Positions 55,521-63,563 of a stretch of 64,000 bases of DNA are shown piece after piece. Within the stretch, counting starts at the first letter, position 1, and every line of letters begins with the position of its first letter. Made by a program: the position numbers and the translations under genes. Source of the stretch: Thioalkalivibrio sp. ALJ24 (GTDB lineage: Bacteria; Pseudomonadota; Gammaproteobacteria; Ectothiorhodospirales; Ectothiorhodospiraceae); assembly GCF_000377785.1 (NCBI RefSeq), contig NZ_KB898725.1, positions 245,775 to 309,774 on the forward strand, in the 5' to 3' direction. The notes under the pieces are model-generated. The model had not been told where the DNA came from. It worked only from the letters and a program-made list of their open reading frames with translations, and searched no databases.

Positions 55521-56282
55521 GTGATCTTCATGGACAATCCACGACAGGTCGACGAGCCCGCACTTGAAGACTGGCGATCCCATCCGTGGAATGGACATTG
55601 CCGCATCCTGTCCGATCCCGGAATGCTCCGGGGGTGCAATAACGATCTGTTCGATCCCGAGGCATTGCGGGCACGAGGTCAGTGGACCGGCAGCAGCAGC
55701 GGTCGGCGTGCGACCCACTTCCTGCATCACGAGGGGCGCGACTGGGTCCTGCGCCATTACTGGCGGGGCGGACTGATGGCCCGGGTTGCCACGGATACCT
55801 ACCTGTGGACCGGGCTGGAACGCAGCCGTCCGGTGCGCGAGTGGCGCCTGCTGGCGCGCCTGCACGAACTCGGGCTGCCGGTCCCGCGTCCGGGCGCCGC
55901 ACGGGTCTGCCGCCACGGGCCGGTGTATCGAGGCGATCTGCTGAGCGAACGCATCCCGGACAGCCACCCGCTGGACGAATGGATCGGGGACGGAAAGGAC
56001 GCGCCCGAACTGTGGGACGCAATCGGCCGGGTGATCGCCCGGTTCCACGTCCATGGCGCCTGGCATCCGGATCTCAACGCCCGCAACATCCTGATCCAGG
56101 ACAATGGGCGGGTCTGGGTGATCGACTGGGACCGGGGCCGGATCGGCCACCATCGGGGGCTTCAGGACAACCTGTCGCGTCTGCGGCGTTCGCTGGACAA
56201 ATGGCCGGCGACTCGCGAGCGCGGCGCCCTCGGCTGGCCGCACCTGCTTCAGGCCTACAACGAGGAACGAAAACCGGCATGA
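55521..56282 (+). CDS. kdkA: 3-deoxy-D-manno-octulosonic acid kinase
   Basis: A 253-residue KdkA, which phosphorylates the Kdo residue of the inner core with ATP. The N-lobe has WVLRHYWRGGLMARVATDTY, nearly as in Haemophilus KdkA. Then come LHELGLPVPRPGAARV and the kinase catalytic loop HPDLNARNILIQ with the metal-binding VWVIDWDRGR. Phosphorylated Kdo often replaces a second Kdo in the core. Start: GTG 55521 preferred, ATG 55530 possible. The stop overlaps the next GT4 start by four bases. Confidence 0.93.
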   Translation: MIFMDNPRQVDEPALEDWRSHPWNGHCRILSDPGMLRGCNNDLFDPEALRARGQWTGSSSGRRATHFLHHEGRDWVLRHYWRGGLMARVATDTYLWTGLERSRPVREWRLLARLHELGLPVPRPGAARVCRHGPVYRGDLLSERIPDSHPLDEWIGDGKDAPELWDAIGRVIARFHVHGAWHPDLNARNILIQDNGRVWVIDWDRGRIGHHRGLQDNLSRLRRSLDKWPATRERGALGWPHLLQAYNEERKPA

Positions 56283-57421
56283 CTACCCCGCGGTTGGCCG
56301 TGCTCGTGTCCTACACCGGGGATGGCGGCGTCGAAAAGATGATGAACCATCTGCTGCGCGGGTTCGTGGATGCCGGCGTGCAGGTGGATCTGCTGTTGCT
56401 GAAGGCCCGCGGCGGCCATGTGGAGGATATCCCGGCAGAGGTCAATGTGATCCGGCTGGATGCGCGCACCTCCCTGCTGGCGCTGCCCGCGGTCACCCGT
56501 TACCTGCGTCGCCAGCGCCCCGACGCCTTGCTGGCCGCCAAGGACCGCGCCGGCCGCGTGGCCCTGCGCGCGCGCCGGCTGGCACGGGTACCGACGCGGA
56601 TCATTCTGCGGATGGGGATGCACCTCAGCGGCTCGCTGGCCGACAAGACCGCCCTGCAGCGATGGCTGCGTTACCGCCCCGTCCGGCAACTGTACCCGCT
56701 GGCGGATGCCATCGTCGCCGTGGCGCAGCCGGTGGCCGACGACCTCGCCCGCATCGGGGGCATCCCGTCGGAGCGTTTCCGCGTGATCGCCAACCCGGTG
56801 ATCTCGCCATCCCTGATGGCCAGGGCTGAAGAAGCCGCAGAGCATCCATGGCTGGAAGCGGCCACACGGACTGGTACGCCAGTCATCCTGGCGGTGGGCC
56901 GACTGCGGCCGCAAAAGGATTTCGCTACCCTCCTGCGAGCCTTCGCGCTGCTGCATGCCCGGCGACCGTGCCGGCTCATCATCCTGGGGGAAGGACCGGA
57001 GCGGGACCGCCTGCAAGGCCTGGCGCGCGAACTGGGCATCGCCGACCATGTCGATCTTGCGGGTTTCCGCTCCAATCCATATCCGTTGATGCGCGCTGCC
57101 AGCCTGTTCGTGCTGTCCTCCCGCTTCGAGGGATCGCCCAATGTCCTGGTCGAAGCCATGGCGCTCGGGACACCGGTGGTGTCGACGGATTGCCCGAGCG
57201 GTCCGCGAGACATCCTCGCCGGGGGCCGCCTTGGCCCGCTCGTCCGGGTGGGCGATGCCTCCGCGCTGGCCGAAGGGATGGCCCGCGGGCTGGAGGCACC
57301 CATCGAGCCGGGACTGCTGCAACAGGCCGTCGCTGACTACACCGTCGAAACGAGCGCCCGCGCCTATCTGGAGGCGCTGGGCATCGCGCCACCCACAACG
57401 CAACCGGCCGACACCGCATGA
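56279..57421 (+). CDS. Glycosyltransferase family 4 (third paralogue)
   Basis: A 380-residue GT-B enzyme related to those at 44549 and 48255. Acceptor half: VLVSYTGDGGVEKMMNHLLR. Donor half: VGRLRPQKDFATLLRAFALL, RLIILGEGPERDRLQGLARE and SSRFEGSPNVLVEAMALGTP with the catalytic Glu. It overlaps kdkA upstream and the ParB-like gene downstream by four bases each (ATGA). Probably builds the outer core or O-chain; sugar specificity unknown. Confidence 0.89.
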   Translation: MTTPRLAVLVSYTGDGGVEKMMNHLLRGFVDAGVQVDLLLLKARGGHVEDIPAEVNVIRLDARTSLLALPAVTRYLRRQRPDALLAAKDRAGRVALRARRLARVPTRIILRMGMHLSGSLADKTALQRWLRYRPVRQLYPLADAIVAVAQPVADDLARIGGIPSERFRVIANPVISPSLMARAEEAAEHPWLEAATRTGTPVILAVGRLRPQKDFATLLRAFALLHARRPCRLIILGEGPERDRLQGLARELGIADHVDLAGFRSNPYPLMRAASLFVLSSRFEGSPNVLVEAMALGTPVVSTDCPSGPRDILAGGRLGPLVRVGDASALAEGMARGLEAPIEPGLLQQAVADYTVETSARAYLEALGIAPPTTQPADTA

Positions 57422-58020
57422 CCACGCCCCTGCTCATCGACCTGCCGACCGAGGCCCTGCAGCGCTATCTCGCCAAGCGCGATCGGTCCTCCAAGGCCCG
57501 GTTCTTCATCGACGGTCTGTTCCTTCCCCGACGCGTACGCCGGGGTCAATGGCACCGGCGGACCGAACCCTTCGATCAGCACCCGATCTACGGTCTGCTG
57601 GAACACCTGCTGGACGAGCAGCGCAGTCGGTCGGAACACATCGAAGCGTTGCGCCACTACTACCGCGCGCGCGGCAAGACCGAGGATCAGGCCGAGGAGA
57701 AGATCACGCGTTCGCTGGACAAGTACCTCGAGCGTTACCGCGGCCTCGCCCGCAACATGGCGGAGAACGGATACGTCGCCGGCCTGGGCAAGGACGAGAT
57801 CGGCGTGGCCATCGGCCCGGACGGCGAATTCATCAAGGTGGCGAACGGCAATCATCGGCTGGCGGTGGCCCGCCTGGTCGGCGTCCCGCAGGTGGTGGGT
57901 GAAATCCAGTTCGTGCACCGCGACTGGCTGCGCCGCCAGCCCTCGCAACGCGACGTCGACGAGACCCTGCTGCATGCCCTGGGCTCGCTGAATGCCCGAC
58001 GCAATCCCGCGGATTCCTGA
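57418..58020 (+). CDS. ParB-like domain protein in the LPS locus
   Basis: A 200-residue protein. The only recognisable part is near residues 137-160: GPDGEFIKVANGNHRLAVAR followed by LVGVPQVVGEIQFVH, which matches the ParB/sulfiredoxin-like fold (GxxR/NHR motif). The N-terminal 130 residues are helical and charged. No DNA-binding helix-turn-helix is evident. Such proteins occur scattered in polysaccharide clusters with no known job; nucleotide binding or an enzymatic role is possible. It overlaps GT4 by four bases and precedes a sulfotransferase gene, so it is expressed with LPS genes. Confidence 0.72.
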   Translation: MTTPLLIDLPTEALQRYLAKRDRSSKARFFIDGLFLPRRVRRGQWHRRTEPFDQHPIYGLLEHLLDEQRSRSEHIEALRHYYRARGKTEDQAEEKITRSLDKYLERYRGLARNMAENGYVAGLGKDEIGVAIGPDGEFIKVANGNHRLAVARLVGVPQVVGEIQFVHRDWLRRQPSQRDVDETLLHALGSLNARRNPADS

Positions 58021-58032
58021 CGCAGCCGCGGT

Positions 58033-58038
58033 TACAAT
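58033..58038 (+). promoter_or_regulatory. -10-like TACAAT before the 58069 sulfotransferase
   Basis: A TACAAT hexamer 30 bases before the ATG in the 48-base gap, without a recognisable -35. Weak candidate only. Confidence 0.3.
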
Positions 58039-58068
58039 ACCGCGACCGATCCCCGCCAGCCTTGATCC

Positions 58069-58749
58069 ATGCTGATTTCCTATCGCAAGAATTTCCTGTT
58101 CGTGCACATCGCCAAGACGGGCGGGACCAGCATCCGGGCGGCGTTGCGGCCGTATCGCTGGGGCGGCTGGTACAGCATCCCGCTGTGGGCGGCCAGCCAG
58201 GTCAGTCAGCTGACGCGGCCCCGGCACAAGCTGGGGCTGAAGTTTCCGCGCCACGCGAAGGCCATCGCGGCCAAGGAGATGCTGCCGGAGCCGGTCTACC
58301 GCGAGCTGTTCAAGTGCGCGATCGTGCGCAACCCCTGGGATCTGCAGGTCAGTTCCTGGCACCACATCCGGCGGGAGAAGCCGGAGGTCCTGGAAGGGGT
58401 CAAAACCTTCGGAGATTTCCTGCGGCTGAAGTTCGACCCCGAACGGCCGTACGACTACATGCTGGACACCTCGGCGGAGCTGCAGCACGAATACATCGTC
58501 GATCTGCAGGGGCGGGTGATCGTCGATTTCATCGGCCGCTACGAGAACCTGCACGAGGATTTCGGCACGATCTGTCAGCGCATCGGGATCCCGACGCCCG
58601 AGCTCCCGCATCTGCGCCGCGCCAGTGAACGCGACGACTACCGCAGCTACTACGACGACACCCTGGCGGAGATGGTGGCGCAGCATTATCGCCGCGACCT
58701 AGACCTGCTGGGGTACGAATTCGATGCCCCGACTGCCACAAACCGGTGA
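58069..58749 (+). CDS. Sulfotransferase family 2 protein (paralogue D)
   Basis: A 226-residue member of the Sulfotransfer_2 group, more distant from the other three. The 5'-PSB segment is NFLFVHIAKTGGTSIRAALR and the 3'-PB segment is CAIVRNPWDLQVSSWHHIRR. Its GC content matches the flanking core genes, unlike the 50-55 kb sulfotransferases. The 3' end overlaps the tandem-kinase gene by 26 bases. Cytoplasmic, acceptor unknown. Confidence 0.84.
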   Translation: MLISYRKNFLFVHIAKTGGTSIRAALRPYRWGGWYSIPLWAASQVSQLTRPRHKLGLKFPRHAKAIAAKEMLPEPVYRELFKCAIVRNPWDLQVSSWHHIRREKPEVLEGVKTFGDFLRLKFDPERPYDYMLDTSAELQHEYIVDLQGRVIVDFIGRYENLHEDFGTICQRIGIPTPELPHLRRASERDDYRSYYDDTLAEMVAQHYRRDLDLLGYEFDAPTATNR

Positions 58750-60007
58750 CCGCCCGGAGATCCCTGGCCTCGGGACCCTCGCGCTGGAGGACTGCCTCCA
58801 CGAGTACCCGGGCAAGCGGCGGATCTTTCGCGCCCGATTACCCGACGATCGGGCGGTGGTCGCCAAGTTCTATCTCGGGCGCATCGCGCAGTGGGCCGAA
58901 TGGCGCCGTGGCACGCGCGGGGCGCGCCGACTGGAGGCGGCCGGCGTGCCCGCGCCGGCGGTGCACCATGCCGGCTACTGCCCGCAATACCGCGCGTGGC
59001 TGCTGGTGCTGGACCTGGTCGAGGCGGATACCCCCTGGCCACCGCCCGGCGGCGATCCCGGGCACGAGGCCCATGCCCGGCTGCTGGCCACCCTGGCCGA
59101 ACACCACCGCGCCGGCATCATGCAGAACGATCTCAACTGGCTGAACTTCATCCCCCGCGACGGAAAGCTGTACGCGATCGACGGGGACCGGGTCCGGCGC
59201 CGCGCCGGAGCGCTGGGCCGCGGGCCCGCCCTGCGCCACCTGCAGCGGCTGTACGCGTCCAAGACCCGCGTGCCCGAGGCGCGCATCCGCGAGGGCTTCC
59301 GGCTCTACCACGAACTGCGTGGCTGGGACCCGACCGAGGCCGAACTGGAACGTTTCCTGCGGACACTGCGCCACGCCCGCGTCCGTCACGCCCGCCGGGT
59401 TGCGCACCGCGCGGCACGCGGCTGGAAACATTATCCGCGTTTTCGCAGCGCCGACCTCGGGGTCATCCACGATCGACGCAGGCTTACGCGCGAGCAGGCC
59501 GGCGAGATCGCCCGCCAGCTGTACGCGACCGGCAAACTGCCCGAGACCGTGGCGAACAACGAGCTGGGGGCCCGGCGGATTGATGCACCCTGGCAGACCC
59601 TGCCTGCGCTGCTGCGCCCGGCCCTCACCCGCCGGACCGCGCGTCGGGTCTGGAGCCATGCCCTCACCCTCCGGCGGCTGGGGCTGGCGGTGCCGCGGCC
59701 GGTGGCGGTGGTCGCCGCGGATTGCGGCATGATCTGGCTGGTCCAGGAGGCGATCCCGGACATGCACCCGCTGACGGTCGGCGGCCAACCGCCCGGACCG
59801 GAAGCGGCCGAGACGCTGTGGGCGAGTCTGCGGGACTACGGGATCCGGTTCCGCGGGCGGGACCCGCGCATGCTGGGCAGCGACGGCCATGCGTTGTGGA
59901 TCCTCGATCCGCTACCGCTGGCCTTTGCCCGGCCGGGAGGGCGCGGTCTTCTGCGCGCCGCGCAGCGCGACCGGGAATGGCTGCGGCAGGTCAGCGAGGC
60001 GCGCTGA
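58724..60007 (+). CDS. LPS-kinase-like protein with two kinase-type halves
   Basis: A 427-residue protein. Residues 20-~190 look like a small sugar/LPS kinase: Lys48 in VVAKFYLGRIAQW, RRLEAAGVPAPAVHHAGYC, and the catalytic loop MQNDLNWLNF (Asp136, Asn141) with metal Asp153 in LYAIDGDRV. Residues ~235-425 repeat the plan in degenerate form: RRLGLAVPRPVAVVAADCG, then DYGIRFRGRDPRMLGSDGHA and WILDPLPLAF, with no HxD catalytic loop and no Asn. I read this as a kinase fused to a pseudokinase. It probably phosphorylates a core sugar, next to kdkA. Start ATG 58724 overlaps the sulfotransferase. Confidence 0.72.
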   Translation: MPRLPQTGDRPEIPGLGTLALEDCLHEYPGKRRIFRARLPDDRAVVAKFYLGRIAQWAEWRRGTRGARRLEAAGVPAPAVHHAGYCPQYRAWLLVLDLVEADTPWPPPGGDPGHEAHARLLATLAEHHRAGIMQNDLNWLNFIPRDGKLYAIDGDRVRRRAGALGRGPALRHLQRLYASKTRVPEARIREGFRLYHELRGWDPTEAELERFLRTLRHARVRHARRVAHRAARGWKHYPRFRSADLGVIHDRRRLTREQAGEIARQLYATGKLPETVANNELGARRIDAPWQTLPALLRPALTRRTARRVWSHALTLRRLGLAVPRPVAVVAADCGMIWLVQEAIPDMHPLTVGGQPPGPEAAETLWASLRDYGIRFRGRDPRMLGSDGHALWILDPLPLAFARPGGRGLLRAAQRDREWLRQVSEAR

Positions 60008-60031
60008 CCCGGCGCTGACGACGCGGGGGCG

Positions 60032-60841
60032 TCAGTCCAGACCCCAGCGACGCTCCTTGGCGTCGTTGGCCACGCGTCCGGGCCAGGCGATCACGTTCTG
60101 GATGCGCTGCATGTACGGCGGGATCACCTGCTTCCAGGCATCGTCCGGCCAGATCACGCTGCCCTCGGTCTTGCGAAAGACATCCGCCGAACCGATGTTG
60201 TGATGCGCCATCTCCGCCCAGGAATCCAGCTGCGGGCGCTCGAACTCCAGCCCCAGGCGCTCCATCAGCTTCGGCAGCTGGTCCTCGGGGTCGTAGGCCA
60301 GCTTCTCGTAATTCACCACGATATGCGGCTCGTTGCGCAGCAGGTAGTACAGCCGCAGCGAGCGATGGGAATAGGAGAAGGTGGGGATATAGTTCTGCTG
60401 CTTGCGCTTGCGCAGCGACTGCGCCCGCCCGCGCGGGTCGCGCAGCACGTGGATGGGCACCACGTCGATGTCGGGCGCAGCCATCAGCCGGCGCAGGCGC
60501 TGCACCGACTTGGAATTGTCGGTCACGAACGGCACCCCGCTGACCTCGGAGACCACCTCGAACAGCGTGCGGTTGTGCTCGTTGAAGCGCGCCGGGTCGC
60601 GCGCATGCACGTCCAGGGTCTCCAGATTGCAGCCTAGGCGCTCCTCCAGCCGGGCGTTGACCGCCGACCAGAACTCGCATGCCCAGAAGCTGGGCGCGCC
60701 GCAGGGGCAGGGATGCTTGCGCGCGTAATGCGCCAGGCGCCGGACCCCGCCCAGCGCGCGCACCTGGCTGTGCGCGTCCAGCAGGATGTCCAGCAGGGTC
60801 GAGCCGCTGCGGCCCATGCCCACGAGGTAGAGTACTTTCAT
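60032..60841 (-). CDS. Sulfotransferase family protein with Cys cluster
   Basis: A 269-residue protein read leftward. The 5'-PSB loop is VLYLVGMGRSGSTLLDILLD and the 3'-PB segment VPIHVLRDPRGRAQSLRKRK. After the first motif comes HPCPCGAPSFWACEFWSAV, a cysteine group seen in many bacterial sulfotransferases. The Sulfotransfer_3-type layout resembles the 47332 protein only loosely. It lies 26 bases downstream of hldE on the same strand, so expression may be linked to heptose synthesis. Acceptor unknown. Confidence 0.86.
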   Translation of the reverse strand: MKVLYLVGMGRSGSTLLDILLDAHSQVRALGGVRRLAHYARKHPCPCGAPSFWACEFWSAVNARLEERLGCNLETLDVHARDPARFNEHNRTLFEVVSEVSGVPFVTDNSKSVQRLRRLMAAPDIDVVPIHVLRDPRGRAQSLRKRKQQNYIPTFSYSHRSLRLYYLLRNEPHIVVNYEKLAYDPEDQLPKLMERLGLEFERPQLDSWAEMAHHNIGSADVFRKTEGSVIWPDDAWKQVIPPYMQRIQNVIAWPGRVANDAKERRWGLD

Positions 60842-60867
60842 GTGTCGGTATCGCCCCGGAATTCGCC

Positions 60868-62292
60868 TCAGTAATGGCCCTGTCGGATCCGCTCCATCAC
60901 CGCGCTGGTCGAGCAGCCGTCCACGAAGTCCAGCACCTCGACCCGGCCGCCGGCCGCGGTGACCGCATCATACCCCGCGATGTCTTCCGGCCTGTAGTCG
61001 CCGCCCTTCACCAGCACGTCGGGCAGCACCTCGCCGATCAGCGCCGCCGGGGTGTCCTCGGCAAACGGCACCACCCAGTCCACGGCCGCCAGGCCGGCCA
61101 GCACGGCCATGCGGCCCTCCAGCGGGGTTACCGGTCGTCCGGGGCCCTTCAAGCGCTGCACCGAGGCGTCATCGTTGACCGCCACCACCAGCCGGTCGCC
61201 GCGAGCCCGGGCCTGCTCCAGATAGGCCACGTGCCCGGCATGCAGCAGGTCGAAACAGCCGTTGGTCATCACGATGCGCTCGCCGGCGGCCCGCGCGCGC
61301 TGCAGCACGGCCATCAGCCCGGCGCGGGACACCACGCCGCGATCGGCGCCCTCCGGCTCGTGCCGCGCCGCGCGCAGTTCGTCCGGCGAGACCGTCGCGG
61401 TGCCCAGCTTGCCGACCACGATCCCGGCGGCGAGGTTGGCCAGATGCATCGCATCCTCCAGCGTCTCGCCAGACGCCACCGCGGCCGCCAGGGTTGCGAT
61501 CACCGTGTCGCCCGCACCGGTCACGTCGAACACCTCGCGGGCGCGGGCCGGCTGATGCACCGGCGGCCGGTCGGGACGGAACAGGGTCATGCCCTCCGCG
61601 CCGCGCGTCACCAGCAACGCCTCGATGCCATGCTCGCGGAGCAGACCGGTGGCCGCGCGCTCCAGCGCCGCCGTGTCCGGACAGGGACCGGCCACGGCCT
61701 CCAGTTCCGCGAGATTGGGTGTCACCAGACTGGCGCCGCGATAGGCGGAGAAATCGGTGCCCTTGGGGTCCACCAGCACCGGGCGGCCGGCGGCCCGTGC
61801 CGCGCGGATCAGCGGCTGCGGGTCGCGCAGCGCGCCCTTGGCGTAGTCGGACAGCACCACCACCTGACAGTCGCGCAGCAACGGTTCGAAATCCGCCAGC
61901 AGGTCGCCGGCCGTCGCCCCGGGGAAACCGTCCTCGAAATCCAGCCGGATCAGCTGCTGATGGCGACTGATGACCCTCAGCTTGGTAATGGTCGCGGCCC
62001 CCGACCGGCGCCGGAAGTGGCAGCGAACGCCTGCCTCCTCCAGCAAGGCGGACAGATCGGCCGCGGCGGTGTCGTCCCCGGTCACCCCGACCAGATCGGG
62101 ACACCCGCCCAGCGCGGCCAGATTCAGGGCGACGTTACCGGCCCCGCCCGGGCGCTGCTCGATGTCGCGCACGTGCACCACGGGCACCGGGGCCTCCGGC
62201 GAGATACGGTCGGTCGCGCCGTGCCAGTAGCGATCCAGCATCAGATCGCCGGCGACCAGCACGCGGGCCCGGTCGAGGGGGGGCAGACTCAT
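60868..62292 (-). CDS. hldE: Bifunctional heptose 7-phosphate kinase / heptose 1-phosphate adenylyltransferase
   Basis: A 474-residue two-domain enzyme. The N-terminal ribokinase-type kinase (residues 1-~320) includes VVHVRDIEQRPGGAGNVALN and the phosphate-binding VFDVTGAGDTVIATLAAAV. The C-terminal nucleotidyltransferase domain has IVMTNGCFDLLHAGHVAYLE and VAVNDDASVQRLKGPGRPV. With GmhA and GmhB it makes ADP-D-glycero-manno-heptose for the core; only the epimerase HldD is missing from the window. It closes the LPS locus on the left-transcribed side. Confidence 0.96.
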   Translation of the reverse strand: MSLPPLDRARVLVAGDLMLDRYWHGATDRISPEAPVPVVHVRDIEQRPGGAGNVALNLAALGGCPDLVGVTGDDTAAADLSALLEEAGVRCHFRRRSGAATITKLRVISRHQQLIRLDFEDGFPGATAGDLLADFEPLLRDCQVVVLSDYAKGALRDPQPLIRAARAAGRPVLVDPKGTDFSAYRGASLVTPNLAELEAVAGPCPDTAALERAATGLLREHGIEALLVTRGAEGMTLFRPDRPPVHQPARAREVFDVTGAGDTVIATLAAAVASGETLEDAMHLANLAAGIVVGKLGTATVSPDELRAARHEPEGADRGVVSRAGLMAVLQRARAAGERIVMTNGCFDLLHAGHVAYLEQARARGDRLVVAVNDDASVQRLKGPGRPVTPLEGRMAVLAGLAAVDWVVPFAEDTPAALIGEVLPDVLVKGGDYRPEDIAGYDAVTAAGGRVEVLDFVDGCSTSAVMERIRQGHY

Positions 62293-62340
62293 GGTCGTGT
62301 GCTCGCGCCCGAAAGGCGGCGGTGGCCCCCGGGCACGGGA

Positions 62341-62568
62341 TCAGTCGTCGGCGTCTTCGAGGATGTAGATCGTGCCGCAGTAGGGGCACTGGTAGCGCCC
62401 GTCCTCGGTCTCGTCGATCGGGATGAACACCCGCGGATGCGAGGCCCACAGAGCGGCCCGCGGCATCGGGCAGTGCAGCGGCAGGTCCGCTCGGGTTACC
62501 CGCACTGTCGTCTCCGCGTTGGCGGTTTCGTACTGATCCTGATGATTGGCGGTATCGGGGTTCACCAT
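62341..62568 (-). CDS. Zinc-finger protein (zf-CHCC type)
   Basis: A 75-residue protein with a CHCC zinc finger: LPLHCPMP, then a His in WASHPRVFIPI and the pair CPYC in YQCPYCGTIYIL. The fold is related to the NDUFS6 zinc-binding domain, but the function of the small bacterial proteins is unknown. ATG 62568 is chosen; an in-frame TTG at 62607 abuts the ilvE stop. It lies between ilvE and hldE, in the same direction. Confidence 0.85.
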   Translation of the reverse strand: MVNPDTANHQDQYETANAETTVRVTRADLPLHCPMPRAALWASHPRVFIPIDETEDGRYQCPYCGTIYILEDADD

Positions 62569-62607
62569 GGTTCGGGTCTCGCTCCGGTTCGGGGTCGCGT
62601 GGATCAA

Positions 62608-63528
62608 TCAGACGTAGGTCAGCCAGTCCTGATGACGGGAATCGCGCCCGTGGACCACGTCGAAATAGCGCGACTGCAGCAGTTCGGTGATGGGGCCGCG
62701 GCTGCCGGTGCCGATCGGCCGGTCGTCCACCTCGCGGATCGGGGTAACCTCGGCGGCGGTCCCGGTAAAGAAGGCCTCGTCGGCGATGTAGACCTCGTCG
62801 CGGGTGATGCGCTTCTCCACCACGCGGAAGCCCTCCTCGGCTGCCAGCTCGAGCACCGTGCGCCGCGTGATGCCGTCCAGGGCTGAGGTCAGGTCCGGGG
62901 TATAGATCACCCCGTCGCGGATGATGAAGATGTTCTCGCCGCTTCCCTCGGCGACGTAGCCCTCGGTGTCCAGCAGCATGGCCTCGTCGTAGCCGCAGCG
63001 GGTTGCTTCCTGCAGGGCCATCATCGAGTTCATGTAGTTGCCGTTGGCCTTCGCCTTGCACATGGTCACGTTTACGTGGTGCCGGCTGAACGACGAGGTG
63101 CGGATGCGGATACCGTTCTCGATCCCTTCGTCACCGAGATAGCTGCCCCAGCTCCAGGCGGCCACCATCACGTGCACCTCGAGGTTGTCGGCCCGCAGAC
63201 CCATGCCCTCCGAACCGAAGAAGGCCATCGGACGCAGATAGGCGCTGTCGAGGTTGTTCTCGGTGATCGCCGCCTGCTGCGCACGGTTCAGGCGCTCGGC
63301 GGTGAACGGCAGGGTCATGCCCAGGATCCGCGCGGAGTTGAACAGCCGGCGGGTATGGTCCTCGAGGCGGAAGATGGCCGGCCCGTGATCGGTGGGATAG
63401 GCCCGCACGCCCTCGAACACCCCCATGCCGTAATGCAGGGTATGGGTCAGCACATGGGTCTTCGCATCCCGCCAGGGCACCATCTCGCCATCCAGCCAGA
63501 TCACCCCGTCCCGGTCGGCCATCGACAT
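62608..63528 (-). CDS. ilvE: Branched-chain amino acid aminotransferase
   Basis: A 306-residue fold-type IV PLP enzyme that makes valine, leucine and isoleucine from their keto acids. MADRDGVIWLDGEMVPWRDA and THTLHYGMGVFEGVRAY are the family N-terminus. The PLP Lys is in MCKAKANGNYMNSMMALQEA, and YVAEGSGENIFIIRDGVIYT follows. Length is normal. It sits 35 bases after glnE on the same strand; glnE-ilvE beside LPS core genes is a familiar pseudomonad-type order. Confidence 0.96.
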   Translation of the reverse strand: MSMADRDGVIWLDGEMVPWRDAKTHVLTHTLHYGMGVFEGVRAYPTDHGPAIFRLEDHTRRLFNSARILGMTLPFTAERLNRAQQAAITENNLDSAYLRPMAFFGSEGMGLRADNLEVHVMVAAWSWGSYLGDEGIENGIRIRTSSFSRHHVNVTMCKAKANGNYMNSMMALQEATRCGYDEAMLLDTEGYVAEGSGENIFIIRDGVIYTPDLTSALDGITRRTVLELAAEEGFRVVEKRITRDEVYIADEAFFTGTAAEVTPIREVDDRPIGTGSRGPITELLQSRYFDVVHGRDSRHQDWLTYV

Positions 63529-63563
63529 CGCTTGTGTCCTCTGTTTCGTGTTGTTTCGTCGGG

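Noticed and set aside
62569-62607. Upstream TTG start for the zinc-finger protein
   Set aside because: The extra residues are not conserved-looking and the ATG at 62568 gives a normal-length protein.
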